NCBI GenBank assembly: GCA_035654795.1 | Contig: DASRWC010000019.1 | Location: 1 to 64,000, forward strand | From: JAAYLC01 sp035654795 | GTDB taxonomy: Bacteria; Bacteroidota; Bacteroidia; Flavobacteriales; Flavobacteriaceae | Length of the DNA: 64,000 bases | Direction of reading: 5' to 3' | Shown: positions 50,704 through 58,950 of the stretch, piece by piece | Numbering within the stretch: position 1 is the stretch's first letter | How the letters are laid out: every line of letters begins with the position of its first letter | Notes under the pieces: generated by a model | Database searches by the model: none | The model's input: the letters and a program-made list of their open reading frames with translations, nothing else | What the model was told of the DNA's origin: nothing | Position numbers and translations under genes: made by a program

Positions 50704-51018
50704 TCAGTCTGTTATAATTTCGCCTTCCCATTCACAGATGCCTCCTAAAAGATTATAAGTATTCTCAATACCTACAGAATTTAAAATAGCACATGCCAAG
50801 GCACTTCTCCCGCCGGCATGACAATAGATATAATAATTTTTGTTCGGATCCAGCTTCTGTGCTTTTTCGTAAAAGGCTACAGAGTCCTGAACATTTATTT
50901 TTTGCGCTCCGGGAATGTATCCTTCTGCTATCTCTTCATCGGTCCTAACATCTATAATTACCGCATCATTGTCTTTTTGAAGCTTCTCGCGCCATTGATT
51001 CTGATTTAAATCTGCCAT
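50704..51018 (-). CDS. Cytosolic single-domain rhodanese
   Basis: The 104-residue domain has AVIIDVRTDEEIAEGYIPGA and the active loop YIYCHAGGRSALACAIL. There is no signal peptide, so it is cytosolic. With the lipoprotein rhodanese behind it, the pair looks like a two-compartment sulfurtransfer unit, likely for thiosulfate or persulfide handling. Enzyme class is firm; substrate is unknown. Confidence 0.85.
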   Translation of the reverse strand: MADLNQNQWREKLQKDNDAVIIDVRTDEEIAEGYIPGAQKINVQDSVAFYEKAQKLDPNKNYYIYCHAGGRSALACAILNSVGIENTYNLLGGICEWEGEIITD

Positions 51019-51145
51019 CGTCTTTAATTTTTTTAAGAAGACAAAAATAATAAAATCTGCCTTGCCCCTATCTTTTAAATTTGATCAATAGACTTAAATG
51101 GATCACAAACCGATATTTTTCTTTTCCTCTCTCTTTCAAAATTTT

Positions 51146-51153
51146 TATCTTTA
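51146..51153 (+). promoter_or_regulatory. -7-like element TATCTTTA of the small-protein/bTHX operon
   Basis: One mismatch to TAnnTTTG, 33 bases before the ATG at 51187. Confidence 0.4.
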
Positions 51154-51186
51154 GAAACGTTTTAAAACTTTAAAAAAGAAAAGATT

Positions 51187-51315
51187 ATGGAAAAGAGATT
51201 CGAAAGGAAAACAGAACAAAAAACACCAACTAATCCTACGGCAGACACAAAAACTACGAACAGAAGCTATGAATTAGAAAAAGAAACAATTAAGAAACAA
51301 CAATCTAAAAAATAA
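51187..51315 (+). CDS. 42-residue charged small protein, unknown function
   Basis: Begins MEKRFERKTEQK and ends ELEKETIKKQQSKK: Lys, Glu and Thr make up most of it and no hydrophobic core is seen, so it is probably disordered. It lies 33 bases after a -7 box and four bases before the bTHX ATG, so it would be the first gene of a bTHX operon. Coding status rests on position and composition only. Confidence 0.5.
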   Translation: MEKRFERKTEQKTPTNPTADTKTTNRSYELEKETIKKQQSKK

Positions 51316-51319
51316 AAAT

Positions 51320-51451
51320 ATGGGTAAAGGAGATAAGAAAACAAAGAGAGGAAAAATTAATATCGGCAGTTACGGAAAATTAAGACCTCGGCGAAAAAAG
51401 TTTCAGATACGTCCTAAAACAACTAAAGACGCACAAGAAACAACAACATGA
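51320..51451 (+). CDS. Small ribosomal subunit protein bTHX
   Basis: The 43-residue peptide MGKGDKKTKRGKINIGSYGK followed by LRPRRKK is the standard bTHX sequence of Bacteroidota and Thermus, a tiny basic protein in the head of the 30S subunit that stabilises it. It is longer than Thermus THX by a short C-terminal tail. A perfect terminator follows eight bases on. Confidence 0.92.
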   Translation: MGKGDKKTKRGKINIGSYGKLRPRRKKFQIRPKTTKDAQETTT

Positions 51452-51458
51452 TAGTAAC

Positions 51459-51485
51459 AGGTGTCTCAAAAGGCACCTTTTTTTA
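51459..51485 (+). terminator. Terminator of the bTHX operon
   Basis: AGGTGTC-TCAAAA-GGCACCT stem-loop followed by TTTTTT. Confidence 0.85.
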
Positions 51486-51490
51486 TGCGA

Positions 51491-51518
51491 TTTGGAAGAC
51501 TTCGAAAATGTATCTTTG
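51491..51518 (+). promoter_or_regulatory. Promoter of the HMG-CoA reductase gene (TTTG-N16-TATCTTTG)
   Basis: TTTG at 51491-51494 and TATCTTTG at 51511-51518; spacing slightly short of the usual 17-23. The ATG follows 22 bases on. Confidence 0.6.
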
Positions 51519-51540
51519 CTTTTCCATTTAAAGAATCAAC

Positions 51541-52866
51541 ATGAGCAAAGCTGTCTCCGGATTTTCAAAGAAAACAAAAGAAGAAAAAATCAATTGGTTA
51601 ACACATAACTATTTAAATTCCGATCCACAAATTGTTCAGATTCTAAAGAACTATTGGAATCCTGATGCGAATTTACAGCAACTCCACGACGACTTTATCG
51701 AAAACACGCTCTCCAATTATTATTTACCTTTTGGAATAGCACCCAATTTTCTCATTGATGGAGAACTTTATGCAATTCCCATGGTAATTGAGGAAAGTTC
51801 TGTGGTGGCAGCTGCTAGTAATGCTGCAAAATTCTGGCAAAAACGAGGAGGATTTAAGACAGAAGTTATTTCTACAACAAAGAACGGTCAGATACACTTT
51901 AACTACTATGGAAAAGAACGAGACTTAGAAGAATTCTTTGATTTCGTTCAACCCTTGCTAAGAAGCAGTATCCATCATATTGAAAAGAGAATGAAAAGCC
52001 GAGGCGGAGGTCTCATGGAAATATCCATTTCTCAAAGAACAGAAGTCTTAGAGGGATATTATTTTATTGACGCCAAATTTGAAACCCTCGATGCAATGGG
52101 TGCAAATTTCATAAATAGTTGCTTGGAAACTATGGCAAAAGTGTTCTCTGAAGAAGCGCGTAAATATCAAAAATTTATAGTCTCCGGAAGATTTCCTGAA
52201 GTAGTGATGAGTATTCTTTCAAATTATGTTCCGGAATGTTTAGTCAGAGCTGAAGTAAGTTGTAAAATCGACGAACTCACCACCAAATCGCTTACAGGGG
52301 AAGAATTTGCCAAAAAATTTGTCAGAGCCATAAATATCGCCCAAGCAGAAACAAGGCGGGCAGTTACTCACAACAAAGGAATTATGAACGGCATTGATGC
52401 CGTGGTCTTAGCCACAGGAAATGATTTCAGGGCTGTAGAGGCAGGAGTACATGCTTATGCATCGCGAAATGGATATTATGGAAGCCTTACAAATGCCAAA
52501 ATAGAAGCCGACAACTTCTATTTCTGGATAGAAATTCCGCTGGCAGTCGGAACTATTGGCGGACTAACATCCCTTCATCCCATGACGAAAATAGCCTTGG
52601 AAATTCTGCAAAAACCGAATGCAAGACAGTTGATGAAAATCATTGCTGTAGCCGGACTGGCACAAAATTTTGCCGCCGTAAGATCTCTTGTTACTACAGG
52701 AATCCAGAAAGGACACATGAAAATGCACTTGATGAATATTTTGAATCAATTCAATGCTACACCCGAGGAAAAAGAGAGCGCTCTGGATTATTTTTCTGCC
52801 AAACTCATAACTCACACCTCAGTTGAAGATTTTATCCGGAATCTCCGTCAGGCAACTGAGGGATAA
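51541..52866 (+). CDS. Class II hydroxymethylglutaryl-CoA reductase
   Basis: Makes mevalonate from HMG-CoA, the committed step of the mevalonate route to isoprenoids, here in a bacterium. In 441 residues: ENTLSNYYLPFGIAPNFLID with the catalytic Glu, VIEESSVVAAASNAAKFWQK, NKGIMNGIDAVVLATGNDFR, and LEIPLAVGTIGGLTSLHPM-like IEIPLAVGTIGGLTSLHP. The short form without membrane anchor is class II, but in Flavobacteriia it serves biosynthesis. A GHMP kinase follows 12 bases on, supporting a mevalonate operon. Confidence 0.93.
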   Translation: MSKAVSGFSKKTKEEKINWLTHNYLNSDPQIVQILKNYWNPDANLQQLHDDFIENTLSNYYLPFGIAPNFLIDGELYAIPMVIEESSVVAAASNAAKFWQKRGGFKTEVISTTKNGQIHFNYYGKERDLEEFFDFVQPLLRSSIHHIEKRMKSRGGGLMEISISQRTEVLEGYYFIDAKFETLDAMGANFINSCLETMAKVFSEEARKYQKFIVSGRFPEVVMSILSNYVPECLVRAEVSCKIDELTTKSLTGEEFAKKFVRAINIAQAETRRAVTHNKGIMNGIDAVVLATGNDFRAVEAGVHAYASRNGYYGSLTNAKIEADNFYFWIEIPLAVGTIGGLTSLHPMTKIALEILQKPNARQLMKIIAVAGLAQNFAAVRSLVTTGIQKGHMKMHLMNILNQFNATPEEKESALDYFSAKLITHTSVEDFIRNLRQATEG

Positions 52867-52878
52867 ATTAGAATATTA

Positions 52879-53778
52879 ATGAAAGAATTCTACAGCAATG
52901 GGAAATTGCTCCTAACGGGAGAATATGCTGTGCTTGATGGAGCTGTCGGTCTCGCGATTCCTACAAAATTTGGACAGTCGCTTAAAATACATCCCACAGC
53001 CGATTCTGCTATTCATTGGCAAAGTCTTGACAAGAATAATAAAATATGGTATGAAGATAGTTTTCGACTGCCGGGAATGAAATCCAATAGTAAAAAAGAG
53101 GAATCTTCGGTACTATCTAATATCTTTTATCATGCGAGTTTATTAAACCCCTCCTTTGGCAGACAAGGAGCCATTGCATTATCTCAACTAACTTTTCCCA
53201 GGAACTGGGGACTTGGATCTTCATCAACGCTGATAAGCAACATTGCACAATGGGCTCAAGTTGATGTCTTTGAACTACTTGATCGCACCTTTGGCGGTAG
53301 CGGATATGATGTAGCCGCTGCAGAGCACAATCCTCCCATTCTGTTTTCTAGGAATAAAGAAAAAATAAATGTTTCAGAAGTTCATCTAAAGTGGGAATTC
53401 ACTAACCAGATATTCTTTGTTTACTTAAATAAAAAAATGAATAGCAGGCAAGGGATTGAGCAATACAGCAGAAACAGATTAAACTCTAAAGATTTACAAC
53501 GAATTTCGGATATATCAGAAGCCTGTGTTTTCGTGGATAATTTAGAAGATTTTGAAAGTTTGCTAATGGAACATGAACTGATTTTGTCCAAAACATTATC
53601 CAAGAAAACCGTAAAGGAAGATCTGTTTCCTGACTATCCAAATACTTTAAAAAGCTTGGGAGCGTGGGGTGGAGACTTTATTTTAGCCACAGGAAATAAA
53701 GAAAATCAAGATTATTTTTTGCAAAAAGGATATCCGGTTGTTATTTCTTACAATAACATGGTCAAATTTTCTTATTGA
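52879..53778 (+). CDS. GYDIA-type GHMP kinase (probable mevalonate-pathway kinase)
   Basis: Small-molecule kinase of 299 residues. GHMP motifs: FYSNGKLLLTGEYAVLDGA (motif 1), NWGLGSSSTLISNIAQWA (ATP loop, motif 2), and the name-giving GGSGYDVAAAEHNPP with the catalytic Asp; LGAWGGDFILATGN resembles motif 3. Directly downstream of HMG-CoA reductase, so it is likely mevalonate or phosphomevalonate kinase. Which substrate cannot be told from the sequence. Confidence 0.85.
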   Translation: MKEFYSNGKLLLTGEYAVLDGAVGLAIPTKFGQSLKIHPTADSAIHWQSLDKNNKIWYEDSFRLPGMKSNSKKEESSVLSNIFYHASLLNPSFGRQGAIALSQLTFPRNWGLGSSSTLISNIAQWAQVDVFELLDRTFGGSGYDVAAAEHNPPILFSRNKEKINVSEVHLKWEFTNQIFFVYLNKKMNSRQGIEQYSRNRLNSKDLQRISDISEACVFVDNLEDFESLLMEHELILSKTLSKKTVKEDLFPDYPNTLKSLGAWGGDFILATGNKENQDYFLQKGYPVVISYNNMVKFSY

Positions 53779-53845
53779 TTGTGAGACCCTTGCATTTATT
53801 GGGTACAGAATGGATTAAAATAAGTGGAAATTTGACAAAGTTTTT

Positions 53846-53875
53846 TTTGCAAAGTTGAAAATAGCTTTATATTTG
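53846..53875 (+). promoter_or_regulatory. Promoter of tRNA-Phe (TTTG-N18-TATATTTG)
   Basis: TTTG at 53846-53849 and exact -7 TATATTTG at 53868-53875, 18 bases apart, ending 21 bases before the tRNA. Best full consensus in the window. Confidence 0.75.
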
Positions 53876-53896
53876 CCGTCTCAAACTTCTACCCTC

Positions 53897-53969
<73 letters not shown>

Positions 53970-53974
53970 CTCAC

Positions 53975-54007
53975 AATCCTCTCGATTTTTTTTCGAGAGG
54001 ATTTTTC
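53975..54007 (+). terminator. Terminator after tRNA-Phe
   Basis: Perfect AATCCTCTCGA/TCGAGAGGATT stem around a T-rich loop, followed by TTTCTTTT. Confidence 0.9.
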
Positions 54008-54243
54008 TTTTATAACCATTGCGCCACTCCCCGTTTTTATTTAGATATTCCCTCAATCTACTACCACCATTGGTTTCCATTTAAAACACTTCTCACAACG
54101 AATATTTGAACCATCGGGAAAAACGTTTAGAGATAAAATAGATTCAGCACCTCAACCTCACTTAAAATCAGTCGATATCCGTTTTCAAACGGTTACAAAC
54201 GAAAACAAATATTTATGAACCGACTCTGATTTTGACATCATCT

Positions 54244-54251
54244 TATGTTTG
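54244..54251 (+). promoter_or_regulatory. -7 element TATGTTTG of the ssb gene
   Basis: Exact TAnnTTTG match. Transcription from here excludes starts before the ATG at 54298. Confidence 0.45.
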
Positions 54252-54297
54252 TAACATCAAAATCATTATCAATTGTTTAAACGAAAAATTAATTATT

Positions 54298-54630
54298 ATG
54301 AGCACACTTAAAAACAGAGTACAGTTGATCGGAAGACTTGGACAAGATCCACAAATTATCGCTTTCGAAGATGGAAACAAGATTGCCAATTTCACAATGG
54401 CTGTAGATGACAACTATAAAGACAAAGATGGAAATAAAATAGAACGTACGTATTGGCACAATATAGTAGTGCGAGGTTCTTTAGTGGCTGTTGTAGAACA
54501 ATGGGTTTCAAAAGGAAAAGAAATAGCTGTAGAAGGAAAACTTACAAACAGATCTTATGACGATAAGGACGGAAATAAACGTTGGATCACTGAAGTAGTT
54601 TGTTCAGAACTCCTATTATTGAGCAAATAA
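54298..54630 (+). CDS. ssb: Short single-stranded DNA-binding protein (SSB paralogue)
   Basis: OB-fold protein of 110 residues: STLKNRVQLIGRLGQDPQII, IANFTMAVDDNYKDKDGNKI, TYWHNIVVRGSLVAVVEQWV and KEIAVEGKLTNRSYDDKDGN. It ends at ELLLLSK, without the glycine-rich linker and acidic DDDIPF-type tip that recruit partner proteins in the main SSB. It is therefore probably a secondary SSB, for example for repair or uptake of DNA. ATG 54298 is used; the frame is open to 54232 across the promoter. Confidence 0.88.
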   Translation: MSTLKNRVQLIGRLGQDPQIIAFEDGNKIANFTMAVDDNYKDKDGNKIERTYWHNIVVRGSLVAVVEQWVSKGKEIAVEGKLTNRSYDDKDGNKRWITEVVCSELLLLSK

Positions 54631-54639
54631 TTTCCATTT

Positions 54640-54676
54640 GGCAGAGGCAAGAATATCTTCCTCTGCCTTCTTTGAA
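54640..54676 (+). terminator. Terminator of ssb
   Basis: Perfect GGCAGAGG/CCTCTGCC stem (54640-54667) with 12-base loop, then TTCTTTG. Confidence 0.75.
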
Positions 54677-54686
54677 AAATAATGGT

Positions 54687-54797
54687 ATGAAAAACATTAA
54701 AACACATCCGGAAGCCACCTTACATTCCGCATTGAAAAAACATTTTAGTTATGATACGTTTTTAGTCGGAGATTTTCCAATAGTTTTGTTTCTATAA
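54687..54797 (+). pseudogene. Possible RecQ N-terminal fragment
   Basis: A 36-residue frame MKNIKTHPEATLHSALKKHF followed by SYDTFLVGD. The LHSALKKHFSYDTF part resembles the opening of RecQ helicases (ALKKYFGFDSFR), after which the match is lost and the frame stops. It may be a relic or chance. No other recQ part is in this spacer. Confidence 0.2.
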
Positions 54798-54818
54798 AAC
54801 AATTCAGATCCAAACTCC

Positions 54819-55538
54819 ATGAATCTTGCCATAGACGTTGGGAATACCTTTACCAAAATTGGGGTGTTTCATAACGGAAACCTAATTGAAGCTCGAAGAT
54901 GCCTGACCTTGAGCCTCATTGAGAACATCCAATCTCTTACTGAAAAGCATCCCATTCAAAATGGGATTGTGGCGTTTGTGAAAAACCTTTCTGATGACCA
55001 ACATCGGTGGCTCCAAAATCGATTTGAAGTAATCATTCTGGATCCCTCAAAAAAGCTGCCATTCCACAACAAATATTCCACGCCAAAGACTCTGGGAATG
55101 GATCGTGTAGCTTTAGTGGCTGCTGCGGTTAAAAACTTTCCGAACCGCAACTCCTTGATCATTGACGCAGGAACTTGCATTACTTATGATTTCTTGAATA
55201 CGCAAAGAGAATATTTCGGAGGTGCAATTTCTCCCGGTTTGCGAATGCGATATGAAGCCATGAATAAACTGACAGCTGCCCTACCTCTATTAGACTCTGT
55301 ACATCCAAAAAATTTCATCGGATCCTCAACAGAAGAATCCATGCACAGTGGAGTCTATTACGGAATTATCAATGAGATAGAAGGTTTCATTACTATGTAC
55401 CAAAATAAATACGATGATTTAACAGTTATTTTAACAGGAGGAGACTCACATTTTTTGCGAGATAGTTTAAAAAATGACATCTTTGCCAACCCTAATTTTT
55501 TATTGGAAGGTCTCAATCATATTTTGGAATTCAATTAG
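54819..55538 (+). CDS. coaX: Type III pantothenate kinase
   Basis: First step of coenzyme A synthesis. The 239 residues have the ASKHA ATP motif LAIDVGNTFTKIGVFHNG, TPKTLGMDRVALVAAAV, and the Asp-containing DAGTCITYDFLN, then GGAISPGLRMRYEAM. Needs a monovalent cation, not feedback-inhibited in this class. It heads the envelope gene run; the next ATG is six bases on. Confidence 0.93.
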   Translation: MNLAIDVGNTFTKIGVFHNGNLIEARRCLTLSLIENIQSLTEKHPIQNGIVAFVKNLSDDQHRWLQNRFEVIILDPSKKLPFHNKYSTPKTLGMDRVALVAAAVKNFPNRNSLIIDAGTCITYDFLNTQREYFGGAISPGLRMRYEAMNKLTAALPLLDSVHPKNFIGSSTEESMHSGVYYGIINEIEGFITMYQNKYDDLTVILTGGDSHFLRDSLKNDIFANPNFLLEGLNHILEFN

Positions 55539-55543
55539 TTTTG

Positions 55544-56782
55544 ATGTTTAGACGTCTCTTAGTCGCAATATTTCTTTGTCTATCGGCTTTGATTACAGCC
55601 CAGGAAGGAACAACCTCACCCTACTCTTTTTATGGCGTAGGAATGCAAAAGTTCCGTGGAACCATGGAAAACAGATCCATGGGCGGAATTGGAATCTTTT
55701 CAGATAGCATTCACTTAAATCTTCAAAATCCCGCAGCCTACTCCGAGTTGCGATTGGTAAATTTCTCTGTAGCGGCAAGCTATCAGTTGAACGCTCAACA
55801 AACCCTTTCTGCCAAACAACGCAATGAATCTGTTTCGCTTGATTATCTGGCAATAGGAATTCCAATGGGAAAATTAGGCGTCGGTTTGGGAGTAATGCCA
55901 AACACAGCTGTTGGTTATCACTTCATGTCTGAAAATGAAGATGGAGTAACAGAATATTCAGGTGAAGGCGGAATGAATAAGGTATTCCTATCGGCCGGAT
56001 ATCAGGTCACTCCTAATCTATCACTAGGTATTGATGCAGGATATAACTTTGGAAAAAGCGAAAACTCCTTAATCAATCAAAAAAGTGATGTAGCTTATGG
56101 CACACGTGTTCGTGACTTTAGCAGATCGCACGGATTTAGCCTGAACTTTGGTGCCATTTTCAAAAAACCGCTAAACGAGAAGCTTGAAGTAATTGGAGCC
56201 GTGACTTATGCTCCATCATTAAATCTCTATACCAATAATTCAAGAAGCATTTCTACGGTGTCTATTCGCGCAACCGGAATGACTACCATTGATGAGCGTG
56301 AGATATATAAACCTAATGATGAAATGTCATATCCATCTGAGTTTTCTATTGGTGCCGGAATTTCATATCCTAAACATTGGGGAATAGGATTATCTTATGC
56401 AAATAAACAAATGAGTAATTTTAACGGAACGGCATTTGATACCGAAAATGCCAATTTCAAAACTGCCTCAAAATTTAATATCGGCGGCTTCTATATTCCG
56501 GAATATAACTCATTCAATAAATATTTTAAACGTATAGTCTACCGCGCAGGAATACGATTCGAGGAGTCCGGAATAGAGGTCAACGGACATGGCATTAATG
56601 AATTTGGCATATCTTTTGGATTAGGTATGCCCGCCGGAAGAACGTTCTCTAATATCAATGTGGGATTTGAAATAGGAAGGCGCGGCACCAAAGATTACGG
56701 CTTGATTCAAGAAAATTTCTTTAACACGATAATCAGCTTTTCGCTTAGCGATCTTTGGTTTGAGAAAAAACTTTACGATTAA
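55544..56782 (+). CDS. Outer-membrane beta-barrel protein (FadL/porin-like), unknown substrate
   Basis: From ATG 55544 the 412-residue product has a signal peptide (LVAIFLCLSALITAQ), then GTTSPYSFYGVGMQKFRGTM, NRSMGGIGIFSDSIHLNLQN and many amphipathic strands ending in FFNTIISFSLSDLWF. The pattern NLQNPAAYSEL is like long-chain fatty-acid transporter barrels (FadL/OMPP1) of Bacteroidota. Its place between coaX and a TPR-lptC block is, from memory, a common flavobacterial order, suggesting a link to envelope assembly. Confidence 0.7.
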   Translation: MFRRLLVAIFLCLSALITAQEGTTSPYSFYGVGMQKFRGTMENRSMGGIGIFSDSIHLNLQNPAAYSELRLVNFSVAASYQLNAQQTLSAKQRNESVSLDYLAIGIPMGKLGVGLGVMPNTAVGYHFMSENEDGVTEYSGEGGMNKVFLSAGYQVTPNLSLGIDAGYNFGKSENSLINQKSDVAYGTRVRDFSRSHGFSLNFGAIFKKPLNEKLEVIGAVTYAPSLNLYTNNSRSISTVSIRATGMTTIDEREIYKPNDEMSYPSEFSIGAGISYPKHWGIGLSYANKQMSNFNGTAFDTENANFKTASKFNIGGFYIPEYNSFNKYFKRIVYRAGIRFEESGIEVNGHGINEFGISFGLGMPAGRTFSNINVGFEIGRRGTKDYGLIQENFFNTIISFSLSDLWFEKKLYD

Positions 56783-56803
56783 TATTATTTTTTTTTAAAT
56801 GTC

Positions 56804-58165
56804 ATGAAAACGAAAGTTAGTCTATTTTTTGCAGTTTTACTGATATCTTTCACAGGCAAGACTCTGGCTCAAGCACCCGATGATTGTGCTGTAACTTTGT
56901 CTTATTTCATAGAACCTGCAAAAGCCAGAAATTATGAAGGAGCTCTAAAACATTACGATAAAGTAATAAAAGAATGTCCCAAAGTCAGCCTAGCAACATA
57001 TCAGTATGCTGTTCGCATGTTTGAGTATTTTATCGAGGAGAAAAATGACAAGAGTAAAGTGCCTGATTTAATTCAAGCCTGGAGATTGCGCCTGGAAAAT
57101 TTCCCCGACAAAACATCTGAAGGAGAAGTGTTGACCACCATTGCTCAACTTCAGTATGATAACAATATTGGAACCAAAGAAGAACAGTTTAAAGCTTTTG
57201 ATGAGGCCTTTAAGAAAGACCCGGAAAACTTTACCAGTGGTAAAAGCTTATACACCTATTTCTCCTTGGCAGTTGATCTTTTCAACGACAACAAAAAAGA
57301 ACTACAGGAAATCTTCCAGTTGTATGATGTGGTTATGGAGAAAATAGATGTAGAGAAAAACAATCTTGCGGAAAAATTGACTCCACTACTTGATAAAAGT
57401 GAGAACGGCGGTCTTGACGAAAGAGAAGAACACAACAAAGATGTGTACGAAAACAATCTTGAAGTTTACGCAACAGTAGAAAGCAGTGTGAATGGAAAAT
57501 TAGGACAATTGGCCGATTGTGATAACCTAGTACCATTTTATGAAAAAGATTTTGAAAACAAGAAAAGCGATATTGATTGGTTGAAATCTGCAAGCAACCG
57601 TCTGGATGCAAAAGATTGTCAGAGTCCGCTATCCAATAAATTGGCAGCACGCCTGCACGAGTTGGAGCCTAGTTCTACCTCTGCCTACTTACTTGGAAAA
57701 AGAGCCGAGGCTGAAGGCAAAGCAACTAAAGCTCTTGAATATTTCAACGAAGCAGCAAATCTTGAAAAAGACAATTCTAAAAAAGCAAGAATCTATTTCA
57801 GCATAGCTGAAAATTATAGAAAAAAAGGAAGTTTATCTCAAGCAAGAACTTATTACAACAAAATGCTTGAAGCCAAACCATCTTCCGGAATTGCTTATTA
57901 TAGAATAGGTGCAATGTATGCAGAAAGTGCCGGAAATTGCGGAAATACAGTGTTTGAAAAACGAGCTATCTATTGGTTAGCAGCTGATATGATGGACAAA
58001 GCAGCACGAGTGGATGCTTCTATTGCAAACAATGCTCGTGATGCAGCAAACAGTTATAGACAACGTGCTCCTCAGAAAAAAGAGATTTTTGAAGAGGACA
58101 TGGCAGGGAAAACAATCCAATTTAACTGTTGGGTTGGCGGAAGCGTGAAAGTTCCAAACCTATAA
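56804..58165 (+). CDS. Secreted TPR protein of the envelope operon
   Basis: The 453-residue protein has a signal peptide (LFFAVLLISFTGKTLAQ). Repeats are seen at both ends: EGALKHYDKVIKECPKVSLA near the start, and AEGKATKALEYFNEAANLEK, IAENYRKKGSLSQARTYYNK and MLEAKPSSGIAYYRIGAMYA at the end. The middle is helical and charged. Ends in FNCWVGGSVKVPNL. No enzyme motif. Linked to lptC seven bases downstream; a scaffold for lipopolysaccharide or outer-membrane assembly is inferred. Confidence 0.75.
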   Translation: MKTKVSLFFAVLLISFTGKTLAQAPDDCAVTLSYFIEPAKARNYEGALKHYDKVIKECPKVSLATYQYAVRMFEYFIEEKNDKSKVPDLIQAWRLRLENFPDKTSEGEVLTTIAQLQYDNNIGTKEEQFKAFDEAFKKDPENFTSGKSLYTYFSLAVDLFNDNKKELQEIFQLYDVVMEKIDVEKNNLAEKLTPLLDKSENGGLDEREEHNKDVYENNLEVYATVESSVNGKLGQLADCDNLVPFYEKDFENKKSDIDWLKSASNRLDAKDCQSPLSNKLAARLHELEPSSTSAYLLGKRAEAEGKATKALEYFNEAANLEKDNSKKARIYFSIAENYRKKGSLSQARTYYNKMLEAKPSSGIAYYRIGAMYAESAGNCGNTVFEKRAIYWLAADMMDKAARVDASIANNARDAANSYRQRAPQKKEIFEEDMAGKTIQFNCWVGGSVKVPNL

Positions 58166-58172
58166 GAAGTTT

Positions 58173-58748
58173 ATGATTAACATATCTCATAAATGCGGAG
58201 GCGTGATGGCTATTCTAATAGGCATCACGCTTTTCGCTTGTGAGGGTAATTATCAAAAAGCACGGAAATTAAATATTTCTGATAATGCACCCGTAGCAGA
58301 AGGAACAAATATCAACTTCAAATATACTGACTCGGGAAAGTTGATAACTAATTTGCTCGCTGAAAAACTTTTAGACTACTCAAATTTTGAATACTCTTAC
58401 AAAGAATTCCCTAACGGAGTTGAAGTTCATTTCTGGGATGAAAATGGAAAAGAAAGCACCGTTACCTCAGATTACGCCATCCAGTATGATAAGTCTGAAC
58501 TTGTTGACCTTCGAAAAAACGTAGTTATACAAACCGCCGACAGCGTTGAACTTTATGCCCAACAACTTTATTGGGATCAAAAAAATCAATGGATCTTTAC
58601 CGATCTGCCATATAAAATTAAGTTTAAGGATGGCTCCTATAATGAAGGGGCGCAGTTTGACAGTAACCAGGATTTCACGGTTTTCCTCTCCAGAAAAAAC
58701 CAGGGAGTCCAATTAATAGATAAAAACACCATAGATCATGCTCCGTAA
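58173..58748 (+). CDS. lptC: LPS export protein LptC
   Basis: Part of the Lpt bridge carrying LPS from inner membrane to outer membrane. The 191 residues have a membrane/lipoprotein-like start (GITLFACEGN) and the LptC beta-jellyroll: FKYTDSGKLITNLLAEKLLD, FPNGVEVHFWDENGKESTVT, SDYAIQYDKSELVDLRKNVV. A lipid anchor instead of a membrane helix is normal in Bacteroidota. Its last 11 bases overlap the next gene. Confidence 0.85.
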   Translation: MINISHKCGGVMAILIGITLFACEGNYQKARKLNISDNAPVAEGTNINFKYTDSGKLITNLLAEKLLDYSNFEYSYKEFPNGVEVHFWDENGKESTVTSDYAIQYDKSELVDLRKNVVIQTADSVELYAQQLYWDQKNQWIFTDLPYKIKFKDGSYNEGAQFDSNQDFTVFLSRKNQGVQLIDKNTIDHAP

Positions 58749-58944
58749 AATAACCGTGATTTTTGAATATTTTTACTTCGTTGTTGCCTTGTTCTTCTTA
58801 TATAAAACTTATGAACTTTGGAATACCGACGAACAGTCCCGTGCCTATCTTTTCCTTTTTTTTGCAGGAATAGCTATATTTATGTTCTTCTTCCGACGCA
58901 ATTTTAGACGTAGAGTCGAAAAAAGAATGAAAGACAGAGAGTAA
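58738..58944 (+). CDS. Small membrane protein of the envelope operon
   Basis: 68 residues with two membrane helices (YFYFVVALFFLYKTYELW, YLFLFFAGIAIFMFFF) and a very basic C-terminus (RRNFRRRVEKRMKDRE). No named family recognised. Translationally coupled to lptC (overlapping start) and six bases from the CNNM gene. Confidence 0.7.
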   Translation: MLRKITVIFEYFYFVVALFFLYKTYELWNTDEQSRAYLFLFFAGIAIFMFFFRRNFRRRVEKRMKDRE

Positions 58945-58950
58945 TCCCTT

